This document shows positions 55,103 through 64,000 of a DNA stretch of 64,000 nucleotides, one piece after another (position 1 is the stretch's first letter; every line of letters starts with the position of its first letter). The stretch comes from Methanolobus vulcani (GTDB lineage Archaea > Halobacteriota > Methanosarcinia > Methanosarcinales > Methanosarcinaceae), in NCBI RefSeq assembly GCF_006546655.1, contig NZ_VIAQ01000015.1:186001-250000 (forward strand), read 5' to 3'. Made by a program: the position numbers and the translations under genes. The notes below the pieces were generated by a model. That model ran no database searches and was not told the origin of the DNA. It was given only the letters and a program-made list of their open reading frames with translations.

Positions 55103-56630
55103 ATGCCTAAAAAAAATAAAAAAAAAAGTCCTGTTCGTCTATATAAAGAAGCTTTTAATTTTAACCCAACAGTTTTTTTATTCATCCTTGGTACTGGCTA
55201 TCCTGTTTGTGATATGGGGGGCAGTATTTCCTAAATCCATGTTATTTATCTCTAATCTGGCACTGGACTTCATAACTGATAAGTTCGGTTGGTTATATCT
55301 GTTTTCAGTATTTGGTTTTTTGATTTTTGTAGTAGCTATTTCTTTGAGCAAATACGGAAACATTAAACTGGGAAAAGATGACGATATTCCGGAATATAGT
55401 ACATTTTCCTGGATTGCCATGCTGTTTACTTCAGGTATGGCTATTGGCCTTGTGTTCTGGAGTGTGGCAGAACCCATTACACATTTTGCTTCTCCTCCAT
55501 TCGGACTGGCCCACACTCCTGAAAGTGCTACATTAGCTCTACGTTATGCTTTCTTTCACTGGGGATTACATCCATGGGGTATATACAGTCTTGTCGGGCT
55601 TTCTCTTGGGTACTTTCAGTATCGTAAAGGACTACCGATTCTGATCAGTTCTGTATTCTACCCCATATTGGGGGAACGTATACATGGTCCAATAGGTCAG
55701 ATTATTGATATATTGGCAGTATTTGCAACTGTTTTTGGGTTAAGCACTTCCTTAGGACTTGGAACTCTGCAGATTAACAGTGGTCTTAATTTCCTCTATG
55801 GTGTGCCGGAATCAAATATTATACACCTGTTAATCATTGGTATAATGACTGTAGTCTTTACAGGAGCAGCAGTTCTAGGTATCGAAAAAGGGATCCAGTT
55901 CATCGCGAATAGAATTTTTTATCTGGCTTTGATACTAATGGTCTTTATTCTTTTGTTCGGCCCTACTACATTCATATTAAAGATGCTGACAAATACAACT
56001 GGTTCTTACTTGCACAACATTCTATCTATGAGCTTATGGATTAATCCTTTCACAGAAAATGATTGGATGGGTAGCTGGACCTTATTCTATTGGGCATGGT
56101 GGATCTCATGGGGACCTTTCGTAGGCCAGTTCATTGCCAGAATATCCAGAGGCAGGACAATTCGTGAATTTGTCATAGGAGTTCTTATAGTCCCTACAAT
56201 TTTCAGTTTTTTGTGGCTGGGAATCTTTGGATCAGCCGCTCTTGAAATAGAGGTATTTGGTAACGGCGGTATTGTTGATGCAGTTACACAAAACGTTGCA
56301 TCTGCGTTATTTGTTACATTGGCTAACTATCCGCTCAGTATGATTACTTCAATTATTGCCATTTTGTTGGTTGCTGGTTTTTTCGTAACTTCTGCAGATG
56401 CAGGTACATATGTTATAGCGATGTTAACTTCCAATGGTAGCTTAAAACCAAACGACAGTATAAAAGCTATCTGGGGAGCAATCCTGGGTTCGGTTGCATC
56501 TGTTCTTCTACTGGCAGGTGGTCTGGTAGCATTGCAGACTGCTGCAATTGTAGCAGCCCTTCCGTTCATGTTTGTGATGATGGCAATGGTTTATTCTTTT
56601 ATCAAAGCCATTAGTTCAGAGGATACATAG
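55103..56630 (+). pseudogene. BCCT-family betaine transporter with a one-base frameshift in a T7 run
   Basis: From ATG 55103 the frame reads MPKKNKKKSPVRLYKEAFNF then PTV, but fails after T7 at 55173-55179. Removing one T joins it to the main frame as TVFYSSLVLAILFVIWGAVFP, matching VVFYVSFAIAGLFVLWGAISP of the intact BCCT at 61082 and giving 508 residues against 511. The rest is an intact 12-helix BCCT with the signature WAWWISWGPFVGQFIARISRGRT. BCCT proteins import betaine, carnitine or choline. The cause may be a real mutation, slippage-based phase variation or sequencing error. A start at TTG 55188 would lose the first helix. Confidence 0.75.
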
Positions 56631-56656
56631 ATATTCTTTCTGAATTCTCTTTAATT

Positions 56657-56706
56657 AGCCCTTGTACATTACAGCAGATATTGAATGAGGGCTGTTTCTT
56701 TTTTTA
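56657..56706 (+). terminator. Hairpin terminator after the first BCCT gene
   Basis: AGCCCT (56657-56662) and AGGGCT (56688-56693) form a stem with a 25-base loop, followed by GTTTCTTTTTTT. Confidence 0.55.
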
Positions 56707-57042
56707 AATAGAAAAGTTTGCAGACATCAAGGGCAATAAATGCGTTATGAATATCTTTTTAAATATGGGAATTTAGGAATAGTGCATTATACATAGTAAT
56801 AAACTCTTTCTCAAGAGGGAGAAAATCTCTCAAAGAATTTCTATGAACATTTTGGAGAAAACTACATAAGGTGTGTTGTCATGGTCAAAATGTATTATTA
56901 TGAATTTCCAATTAACAAAGAAAATACAAGATATAGAACAACAATAAGATTAGATATATAATCAGAGTACTTATATTTATTGAGTATCAACTTAATGTTT
57001 TATATTATGTCTATCCTAAAAACATCATACAATCAAAGATAA
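56707..57042. other. Intergenic region before the PAS/GAF sensor
   Basis: AT-rich. It holds a 26-codon ORF at 56881-56961 (described separately) and a TATA-like run near 56970-56980. Nothing else recognised. Confidence 0.4.
56881..56961 (+). CDS. Possible 26-aa small protein
   Basis: ATG with AAGGTG 7-12 bases upstream opens a 26-codon frame, tyrosine- and arginine-rich, beginning MVKMYYYEFPINKENTRYR. The ribosome-binding site is better than expected by chance, but length and lack of a known family leave it doubtful. Confidence 0.25.
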   Translation: MVKMYYYEFPINKENTRYRTTIRLDI

Positions 57043-59469
57043 ATGGGCGTCACCCATATGAGATCCAATCTAAAAAATAATAAGCATAAGTGGATTAACA
57101 AACTTAGTCATGTGTTTGCAATATCCTGGAAACCCACAGCTAACTGGCCAGTGGAATCAGTTTCAGGGAATATTGAGCAATATGGTTATTCAATGGAGGA
57201 TTTTTTATCGGGGAAGATGACGTACCGTGACATAATATTCCATGAAGATATCGATAAGATAAATTCAGCCTTATTGGATATTATAAAAGATGAGGATGAA
57301 GAATCCTTTAATCTTGAATACAGAATAACGAGCAGTTCCGGAGAATTGCATTGGGTTGCAGAGAGATCATTTCTGACACGTGATAAAAAAGGCAATATAG
57401 TTGATATTCAGGGCTTAATCTTTGATATCACGGAATATAAAAAAATTGATTTCAGAATGACAGAGGGAGAATATAGTACTCTCGTAGAAAAGGGAAATGA
57501 GGGTATAGTCATCGTTCAGGATGAGGAACTGAAGTTTGTAAATAACAAGTTCTGTGAACTTCTGGATTATGAAAAAAATGAACTGATTGGCGGGCAAATT
57601 CTGGACCATGTGCCTGTTGAGTATAAGCGGGTTATCTCAAAAAGATACATGAAGACTCTGACTGACAAAATGAATGTTCAACGTAATAGTGAAGTGGAAT
57701 TTCTAACTAAAAACGAAAACACATTTTCTGCAGAGGTTAGTTTTTCATACATCCATTATGAGTTAAAACCTGCAGTTGTTATGACTATCCGGGATATTTC
57801 AGAAAGAAAACATGCTGAAATTGAGTTGAGGGATTCGGAAAAGAAATACTCTACTCTTGTGGAAAAAGGAAATTATATGATAGTCATCGTTCAGGATGGT
57901 AATCTCGCATTTTCAAATCAAAAATTCAATAGTGTTACAGGCTATGAAAAAGAAGAATCAATTGGTAAACCTTTCTCCAAATTTTTCTCAAGAGGGTATC
58001 GTATGTTAATTGGTGAAAGGTTCAAGGGCGATATGGCGAAAAATTGGACCGCTCCCCGTAAATATACAGTAGAATTATTTACAAAAAAAAGTACAAAAGT
58101 AGATTGTGAATTAAATCTATCTATCATAGAACATGAAGGCAAACCTGCATACATGGTAATTATCAGGGATTTGCGTGAACAAAAAGAAAAGGAAAGGCAA
58201 CTTAATGAAATTTTGGGGATGCAGGCGCTTCTAATTGATGTTGTCAATGATAGCCCCTCTATTATATTCATATGGAGACCTGAAGAAAACTGGCCTGTGG
58301 AATTTGTCTCTGATAATATATCCCAACTCGGTTATTCAGCAGAAGATTTTGTATCAGGAAGGATGTCCTATGGGGATTTGGTGCATCCTTCTGATATTGA
58401 AAATTTAAAAGGAGAAGTGCGGCGAAGTATACAGGAATCAAAGAATGTCTCATACGAGTACAGAATATTTACAAAATCCGGTGAAGTCAGATGGGTTGAT
58501 GAAAAGGCTAATTACAAGTATGATGAAAAAGGAAATATAGAATATATACAGGGCATTATTGTAGATATAACCGACCGCAAAAAAGTAAATGATTTTATCC
58601 GCATTGAAGCCGAAATTGGTGATTTCTTTGTTCCTGCAGGGGATATGAAGAGCTTTTTTGAACAATTCCTGGACTTTACATTACAAATAAATACAATTGA
58701 TTGCGGCGCATTATATATTATAGATGAGCAGAGTGAGGATCTAATATTAGTTGCTCACAAAGGTCTATCAAATAATTTTGTGAAAAGTACGAGGCACTAT
58801 GGATCAAACTCAATAATTGGTAAGTTGCTAACAACAGGCTATCCGATATATAAGTTATATTCCGAAATAAATGCATTAAATAAAGATAAGGATTTGAGTT
58901 ATGAAGGCTTAAAAGCTACAGCAATAGTTCCTATTAAGAACGATAATAGGATTGTAGCTGTACTATTGCTTGCATCCCACGATGTATTTGAGATGCCTTC
59001 TGATGTACGTAGTTCTGTAGAAACTGTTTCAATGCAGGCAGAAGAATTTTTTGCCAGTTTTCAGGGTAGGCCTAAAATAGAGAAAACTACAGATAATTCA
59101 CAATATCTTATCGAGTCACTGAATGATTTGTTTTATGTTGTTGATCTGGAAGGGTGCATAGTTTATACTAATCAATATTTCAGCTATGTAATGGGTTATG
59201 CGAAAGATGAACTTAATGGCATGAGCATTCTTGGGCTCTATCAACAAAACAGAGCACTAGAAGCAGCTTCTATCTTCTCAGATATTATAAACGGGAAAAG
59301 AACAATCTCAGACATGCCTATGGAATCATCAAATGGGAAGATGGTAATGCTTGAGACAAAATTCTCAAAAACAAAGTGGAATGGTAAAGATGTTGTGGTT
59401 TGTCTTGGTCGTGAGTCCGGTTCAAAAGTAAGCAATCAAAATCTCAATACTGCATTTTCCGTTCGATAA
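57043..59469 (+). CDS. Multi-PAS/GAF sensor protein without kinase domain
   Basis: 808 aa, cytoplasmic. Domains in order: PAS_3 at about 20-135 (WPVESVSGNIEQYGYSMEDFLSG), PAS at about 140-255, PAS at about 265-385, PAS_3 at about 400-515 (WPVEFVSDNISQLGYSAEDF), GAF at about 525-680, PAS at about 690-795. There is no HisKA, HATPase or receiver, so it ends on a sensor domain. The first and fourth, and second and third, PAS domains are near repeats. It lies among betaine-metabolism genes and could regulate them by protein contact, as the methanogen Msm/Msr sensor systems do for methyl-sulfide genes. The start may instead be ATG 57058. Confidence 0.85.
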   Translation: MGVTHMRSNLKNNKHKWINKLSHVFAISWKPTANWPVESVSGNIEQYGYSMEDFLSGKMTYRDIIFHEDIDKINSALLDIIKDEDEESFNLEYRITSSSGELHWVAERSFLTRDKKGNIVDIQGLIFDITEYKKIDFRMTEGEYSTLVEKGNEGIVIVQDEELKFVNNKFCELLDYEKNELIGGQILDHVPVEYKRVISKRYMKTLTDKMNVQRNSEVEFLTKNENTFSAEVSFSYIHYELKPAVVMTIRDISERKHAEIELRDSEKKYSTLVEKGNYMIVIVQDGNLAFSNQKFNSVTGYEKEESIGKPFSKFFSRGYRMLIGERFKGDMAKNWTAPRKYTVELFTKKSTKVDCELNLSIIEHEGKPAYMVIIRDLREQKEKERQLNEILGMQALLIDVVNDSPSIIFIWRPEENWPVEFVSDNISQLGYSAEDFVSGRMSYGDLVHPSDIENLKGEVRRSIQESKNVSYEYRIFTKSGEVRWVDEKANYKYDEKGNIEYIQGIIVDITDRKKVNDFIRIEAEIGDFFVPAGDMKSFFEQFLDFTLQINTIDCGALYIIDEQSEDLILVAHKGLSNNFVKSTRHYGSNSIIGKLLTTGYPIYKLYSEINALNKDKDLSYEGLKATAIVPIKNDNRIVAVLLLASHDVFEMPSDVRSSVETVSMQAEEFFASFQGRPKIEKTTDNSQYLIESLNDLFYVVDLEGCIVYTNQYFSYVMGYAKDELNGMSILGLYQQNRALEAASIFSDIINGKRTISDMPMESSNGKMVMLETKFSKTKWNGKDVVVCLGRESGSKVSNQNLNTAFSVR

Positions 59470-59709
59470 ATATCCTTTATAAAAATAATCCAGATTTACT
59501 ATGTCTAAATAAAAGGTATCTGATACTAATATATGTATAAATACAAAGGGATACTTCAAAGACATTGTATATTATCATCTAATACATTTAAAGAATTCAG
59601 CACCTGTGTGGATGCATGTTGTTTCAAAGTATCATATATTAGCAGAATGGATATAAAATCTCCAACGAACATATATATAACAGTTATTGCCTAATTATCC
59701 GGGTATTTT
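59470..59709. promoter_or_regulatory. Promoter region of the corrinoid-protein gene
   Basis: A small palindrome GTATC-T-GATAC lies at 59516-59526, and a TATA-like CATATATATAAC near 59669-59680 is about 40 bases before the ATG at 59710. No ORF seen. Confidence 0.4.
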
Positions 59710-60438
59710 ATGAAAATAAAAAAACAGAAATCTCCTGAAGAACTAGCATCAGAACGCTATCCGTCTGATCCATATGAACGAAAGATTGCTGAAGCAGTTT
59801 TTAATGGTGATGAGGATGCGGTAATTAGGGCCCTTAAAGAAGCTATAGATTTTGGATTCAATCCTCTGTCCTTAATTAATCAAGGGCTTTTATGTGGAAT
59901 GGACATAGTTTCAACGCTCTATGAGGAGGGTATTCTCTACTTACCGGATATTATAATGGCTTCAAATGCAATGAAGGATGGAATTGAATTCTGCAAAAAA
60001 CTTGCTTCAAAAGCACCCGATTTTAAAGGGAAAGTTGTATCTTATGTCGTAGAGGGGGATATACATGACATTGGCAAAACGATTGTGTGTGCACTTCTTG
60101 TTGCAAAAGGATTTGAAGTGATTGATCTTGGTAAAGATGTTCCTGTAAATGAAGTGATTGATTCTGTAAAAAAAGAGCAACCTATTATGTTGTCAGGAAC
60201 GGCATTGCTCACAATGGGAAAGCATTCTTTAAAAGAAGTAAATGAACGTTTACTGGAAGAAGGAATAAGGATACCATTCTTGTGCGGAGGAAGAGGGGTT
60301 AATAAGGATTTTGTTTCCAATCTGGAGTTGGGTCTTTATTGTGAGGATGGGGCAAGTGTACCAAAGATAGCAGAAGAAATCTTAAAAGGTACAACTATTG
60401 AAGAATTAAGAGATAAATATGTATTTTCCAGCAAATAA
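59710..60438 (+). CDS. MtaC-like corrinoid protein
   Basis: 242-aa cobalamin-binding methyl carrier. N-terminal helical cap (about 10-105, IAEAVFNGDEDAVIRALKEAIDFGFNPLSLINQGLLCGMDIVSTLYEEGILYLPDIIMASNAM), then the B12 Rossmann domain with EGDIHDIGKT containing DxHxxG (His ligand to cobalt), SGTALLTM and FLCGGRGVN. By memory it is closer to methanol protein MtaC than to MttC/MtgC-type carriers, for example in YEEGILYLPDIIMASNAM and KEVNERLLEEGIRIPFLCGG. No mtaB lies in the window; the nearby MttB-superfamily gene is the likely methyl donor partner, which would be an unusual pairing. Confidence 0.87.
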   Translation: MKIKKQKSPEELASERYPSDPYERKIAEAVFNGDEDAVIRALKEAIDFGFNPLSLINQGLLCGMDIVSTLYEEGILYLPDIIMASNAMKDGIEFCKKLASKAPDFKGKVVSYVVEGDIHDIGKTIVCALLVAKGFEVIDLGKDVPVNEVIDSVKKEQPIMLSGTALLTMGKHSLKEVNERLLEEGIRIPFLCGGRGVNKDFVSNLELGLYCEDGASVPKIAEEILKGTTIEELRDKYVFSSK

Positions 60439-61081
60439 TCGTTTTAATAAAATACTTAATGCAATTCAATCTATTTTTAATATATATTAATTAACATTTA
60501 TTCATAATATCTTATTTTAAAGTCTTTTCAAATAAAAAAGCTGCTCTTCATTTGTATTCATTATACAATATGAGATTTTTAGCAATGTATAGTTGATACT
60601 ATTTTTGTTTACTTTACAATCACTCTTGTTCATTTGTAAATTTAATTTTAAAAGTCAGGCATGTATATAAACCTATCCCACACATTCCCTGTTTTATTTT
60701 TGTAAAAAATCATATATGCTTAATAAATAAGGAACAAGCGATTATATTGTTAATCGTTTCACTCAAAATCTATCTACTACAATTCATATATGTTTTTATA
60801 CTTAACTTTACGATGTAATTTCTTTATGGTATATAAATATTATTGCTATGGTGAGTGTATCATATTTGCATAATAACGATTTGTTGAATAGAAAACGCAA
60901 TCTATATGCGCTATTTTTTTCTGAAAAATAAATGCAGTTCAAAATTAGGCTACCGTGTTGTTTATATAACAGTTTACTTGAAAAAATACATTTATATATT
61001 GGTGTGCCAGCCTGTTAATTAGTTCGAACTGCAAAAGGTGTAATTTCAAAATATTAATATTGTGTAATTCGAGGTGAAAAG
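60439..61081. other. 640-base AT-rich regulatory region before the second BCCT gene
   Basis: No supported gene. TATA-like boxes occur at 60960-60969 and 60990-61000. TGCAGTTC (60933-60940) and GAACTGCA (61026-61033) are perfect inverted repeats flanking both boxes, and AGTTCGAACT (61021-61030) is itself a palindrome near the expected start. CGATTA and TAATCG (near 60738-60756) form another small inverted repeat. The length suggests complex control of the betaine genes. Confidence 0.45.
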
Positions 61082-62617
61082 ATGACTGATGATAAATTAG
61101 TGATTGAGGAAGGGTCTGTCTGCAATCCTCATAAAGAAACATGTGGAATTAGTAAAGTTGTATTCTACGTGTCCTTTGCAATAGCAGGCTTATTTGTATT
61201 GTGGGGTGCAATTAGCCCCGGTTCACTTAACACTGTCTTTAATGCTATACTGGGATTTACTATTGACAGTTTTGGCTGGCTATACTTGCTTGCGGTTTTG
61301 TTCTTCCTGCTATTCGCAGCAGGAATTGCTCTGAGCAAATACGGCGATATCAAATTGGGTAAGGACGATGATGAACCTGAATATAGTGATTTTGCATGGC
61401 TGGCCATGCTCTTTACATCAGGTATGGGAATTGGTCTTACTTTCTGGAGTATTGCCGAACCAATAACTCACTACATAAATCCTCCATTTGGAGAAGGCGG
61501 CACTACTGAAGCTGCCGAACTTGGAATGCGCTATGTCTTCTTCCATTGGGGTCTACATGCATGGGGTATTTTTACACTTGTAGGTCTTGCACTAGCTTAC
61601 TTCCAATTCCGCAGAGGAATGCCAGGACTGATAAGTTCAGTATTCTACCCGATACTTGGAGATCGTATACATGGTCCTATTGGAAATGCCATAGATGTCC
61701 TTGCAGTACTAGCAACAGTTTTCGGTCTTGGTACTTCCCTTGGACTGGGTGCTCTGCAGATAAACAGTGGTCTTAGCTTCCTGTTTAATATCCCTAACAC
61801 TGGGTTTATACAGGTACTCATCATCGCATTTGTAGCACTTCTTTTTACCGGTGCAGCAGTAACAGGTATTGAAAAAGGTATTGAGTTCATTGCAAAATGG
61901 ACAGTTTATTTTGCACTTGGACTTATGGCCTTCATGTTCATATTCGGTCCAACTACAACCATTTTCGACATACTGGTAAGTACTACCGGATCATATCTCA
62001 ACAATTTCTTTGCTATGAGTCTGTGGACTGATGCAATTGAACAAAAAGGATGGGGAGGTAGCTGGACTATATTCTACTGGGCCTGGTGGATCGCATGGGG
62101 ACCTTTCGTAGGGCAGTTTGTTGCAAGAATCTCAAAAGGAAGAACTGTTCGCCAATTTGTTGCAGGAGCACTTATTGCACCAACAGTATTCAGTTTTGTC
62201 TGGCTTGCAGCATTTGGTGCTACCGCACTTAATCTAGAAATATTCCATGGGGCAGGAATTGCCGATGCAGTAAACGCAGATCTTGCATCAGCAGTTTTCG
62301 TAACATTGTCCAATTATCCAATAGCAATGGTAACATCCATCGTAGCCATCATCCTTGTCATTGGATTCTTTGTCACATCTGCAGATGCAGGAACATTTGT
62401 TCTGGGTATGCTTACCTCTAACGGTAGTATGGAACCTTCAGGCAAGGTAAAAGGTGTATGGGGAGCTACAATCGCAGGTGTAGCAGCAATTCTGCTTATC
62501 ACAGGAGGATTGACAGCTTTGCAGACAGCATCTATTGCAGCAGCATTTCCATTCATGTTTGTGATATTGGCAATGTGTTACTCTTTGCTAAAAGCACTGA
62601 AAGAAGACCATGGATAA
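61082..62617 (+). CDS. BCCT-family betaine/carnitine/choline transporter
   Basis: 511-aa, 12-helix secondary transporter. Signature aromatic segment GGSWTIFYWAWWIAWGPFVGQFVARISKGRT, the FTSGMGIGLTFWSIAEPI motif with its glycine-rich stretch in helix 3, and FFVTSADAGTF near the end. GAGGTGA lies 4 bases before the ATG. It is 39 bases upstream of the methyltransferase gene, so it probably supplies that enzyme's substrate for methanogenesis rather than only for osmoprotection. Paralogous throughout to the frameshifted gene at 55103. Confidence 0.94.
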   Translation: MTDDKLVIEEGSVCNPHKETCGISKVVFYVSFAIAGLFVLWGAISPGSLNTVFNAILGFTIDSFGWLYLLAVLFFLLFAAGIALSKYGDIKLGKDDDEPEYSDFAWLAMLFTSGMGIGLTFWSIAEPITHYINPPFGEGGTTEAAELGMRYVFFHWGLHAWGIFTLVGLALAYFQFRRGMPGLISSVFYPILGDRIHGPIGNAIDVLAVLATVFGLGTSLGLGALQINSGLSFLFNIPNTGFIQVLIIAFVALLFTGAAVTGIEKGIEFIAKWTVYFALGLMAFMFIFGPTTTIFDILVSTTGSYLNNFFAMSLWTDAIEQKGWGGSWTIFYWAWWIAWGPFVGQFVARISKGRTVRQFVAGALIAPTVFSFVWLAAFGATALNLEIFHGAGIADAVNADLASAVFVTLSNYPIAMVTSIVAIILVIGFFVTSADAGTFVLGMLTSNGSMEPSGKVKGVWGATIAGVAAILLITGGLTALQTASIAAAFPFMFVILAMCYSLLKALKEDHG

Positions 62618-62656
62618 AAATTAATGATGGATGTATAAAAAATAAGAGATGATAAT

Positions 62657-64000
62657 ATGATACCAAAATTCGATGCTTTCACAAATGAACAAGTAGAATC
62701 TATTCATGAACACAGTATGAAAATACTTGAGGAAATCGGTATCGATTTCCTCTACGAACCCGCACTTGAAATCTTTAAGGCAAATGGCCAGAGAGTTGAA
62801 GGAAACAGGGTTTATCTTGACAGGAAATTTGTAGAGGAGCAAATAAAGAAAGCTCCATCAGAGTTTACACTACATGCCAGAAACCCTGAGAACAACCTTG
62901 TTTGCGGCGGAGAGAACATAATATTCATGCCTGGATATGGTGTTTCATTCATTTATGAAGCAGATGGCTCACGCCGTGATTCATTCATGGAAGATTATGA
63001 TAACTTTGTAAAGCTTGCAGGAGCCAGTGAGAACCTTCACATGACAGGAGGTATTATTGCTGACCCTAGTGATGTTCCTGAAGAGATGAAGCACTTAAAG
63101 ATGTTGTACAGTTCCATTAAGAATTCTGATAAATGTTTCATGGGCAGTGCTTCAAACAGAGAAAGGGCAGAAGATGTTATTGAGATGGCATCTATTCTTT
63201 TTGGTGGAAGAGATGTAATCAAGGAAAAACCTGCTATCATCTGTTTGATCAACTCTATAAGTCCACTTAAATTTGATGACTATATGGCAGGTTCACTTAT
63301 GGCTTACGCTGAAGCCGGCCAGCCTGTTGTTGTTGCTGCTCTTGTAATGGCAGGGTCCACTGGTCCAGCCACAATTGCAGGTTCTCTTTCAGTTCAGAAT
63401 GCTGAAGTTCTGGCAGGTATTACTCTTGCACAATGTGTGAATCCGGGAACACCTGTAGTCTATGCTTCATCATCGGCAATAACCGATATGAATTCCGGTG
63501 CATTATCAATTGGAAATCCTGAATGCGCATTATTTACTGCAGCATGTGCTCAGATGGGAAGGTACTATGGAATACCTACCCGTAGTGGTGGTGGCCTTAC
63601 AGACTCAAAATTGGTAGACGCACAAGCCGGTTATGAGTCAATGATGACACTAATGACTGCAGGAGTTACAGGTATCAATTATGTACTTCACACTGCAGGC
63701 ATCCTTGAAGGATACATGGCCATGTCATACGAAAAGTTCGTTGTTGATGACGAAATCGCAGGAATGGTGCTTCGCTACCTTAAAGGACTGGACTTTTCAG
63801 AAGATGCTTTTGGGTTCGATGTCATCAAAAAGATTGGACCAGGAAAACATTTCCTTGCACATAAGCATACAAGAAAGTATTATCCAATTGAGCTTCGTGA
63901 TTCTGAATTGAGTGACAGACGTCCATATAACGATTGGGAAAAGGAAGGTCTTGACACTCTTCAGCGTGCAAAGAAACAGTGGCAAGGCGTGCTGGAAAAC
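62657..64000 (+). CDS. mtgB: MttB-superfamily methyltransferase, non-pyrrolysine (probable glycine betaine methyltransferase), 3' partial
   Basis: The frame runs 448 codons from the ATG, preceded by GAGATGAT, to the end of the window with no stop and no in-frame TAG. It matches the MttB superfamily (MSYEKF-type C-terminal half, GIPTRSGGGLTDSKLVDAQAGYESMMTLMTAGVTG). The trimethylamine enzyme MttB needs pyrrolysine encoded by TAG; this frame has none, as in MtgB, the glycine betaine:corrinoid methyltransferase known from Desulfitobacterium and Methanolobus. Coupling to a BCCT transporter supports a quaternary amine substrate. Proline betaine or carnitine are alternatives. About 20-40 residues are probably missing. 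Confidence 0.85.
   Translation, partial: MIPKFDAFTNEQVESIHEHSMKILEEIGIDFLYEPALEIFKANGQRVEGNRVYLDRKFVEEQIKKAPSEFTLHARNPENNLVCGGENIIFMPGYGVSFIYEADGSRRDSFMEDYDNFVKLAGASENLHMTGGIIADPSDVPEEMKHLKMLYSSIKNSDKCFMGSASNRERAEDVIEMASILFGGRDVIKEKPAIICLINSISPLKFDDYMAGSLMAYAEAGQPVVVAALVMAGSTGPATIAGSLSVQNAEVLAGITLAQCVNPGTPVVYASSSAITDMNSGALSIGNPECALFTAACAQMGRYYGIPTRSGGGLTDSKLVDAQAGYESMMTLMTAGVTGINYVLHTAGILEGYMAMSYEKFVVDDEIAGMVLRYLKGLDFSEDAFGFDVIKKIGPGKHFLAHKHTRKYYPIELRDSELSDRRPYNDWEKEGLDTLQRAKKQWQGVLEN

Noticed and set aside
62657-64000. Possible pyrrolysine-containing trimethylamine methyltransferase
   Set aside because: The frame contains no in-frame TAG through 448 codons, so it is not the pyrrolysine-type MttB as far as the window shows.

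Overview
The window is from a methylotrophic methanogenic archaeon, most likely a Methanosarcinaceae member such as Methanolobus or Methanococcoides; the genus is inference. The indicators are a Cdc48/VAT ATPase, a UbiA-type archaeal lipid prenyltransferase, COG1361 and PGF-CTERM surface proteins, an archaeal HARP RNase P, TATA-box promoters of the 'TTTATATA' type, and a methyltransferase/corrinoid/BCCT locus for quaternary amines. No tRNA or rRNA gene, CRISPR array or insertion sequence was found.

Layout. 1-9086: end of a Cdc48-type AAA ATPase, two divergent chemoreceptors and a hybrid histidine kinase. 9290-20740: housekeeping (HARP RNase P, DGGGP synthase, nadX-nadA and divergent nadC, a tubulin/FtsZ-like GTPase, a LolD-like ATPase, a PPC-domain protein, enolase, a LarA-like protein). 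21050-24739: LysE exporter, a PGF-CTERM protein, a LolC/E-like permease, a strong small-RNA candidate at 24181-24286, and a divergent pyrophosphatase-like protein. 24753-40941: a 16 kb array of ABC exporter modules in which MacB-type ATPases and permeases are interleaved with COG1361 surface proteins and two Yip1 membrane proteins. The array comprises one leftward operon (31788 down to 24753) and two rightward operons (32082 and 36706). Both the leftward operon and the second rightward one carry a near-identical GAC-N8-GTC palindrome at the promoter. 40985-45338: a small HTH protein, an HTH-REC response regulator with its kinase, and a soluble PAS kinase.

45843-53955 is a TetR-controlled island. 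The TetR gene and three downstream units each carry the palindrome TGACTGATTAGTCA or a close variant near the expected transcription start. The units encode dehydrogenase, flavodoxin, carboxymuconolactone-decarboxylase, acetyltransferase, hydrolase, cyclophilin-like and cupin proteins, which suggests a detoxification or stress regulon. The island is eroding: the alcohol dehydrogenase has one in-frame TAA, a lipoprotein/DUF362 gene is frameshifted and cut short, and a second cyclophilin-like gene survives only as its two ends.

54024-64000 holds 6-phospho-3-hexuloisomerase and then a probable glycine-betaine (or related quaternary amine) utilisation locus. It contains a BCCT transporter with a one-base frameshift in a T7 run, a PAS/GAF sensor without kinase, an MtaC-like corrinoid protein, an intact BCCT transporter, and an MttB-superfamily methyltransferase without in-frame TAG (so not pyrrolysine type) that runs off the window. 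The likely route is betaine import, methyl transfer to the corrinoid protein, then to coenzyme M by a methyltransferase not in this window.

The best candidates for undescribed biology are the TetR regulon, the MacB/COG1361/Yip1 exporter array with its shared promoter palindrome, the archaeal Lol-like components, the structured RNA at 24181, and the MtaC-type corrinoid protein paired with a non-pyrrolysine MttB homologue.
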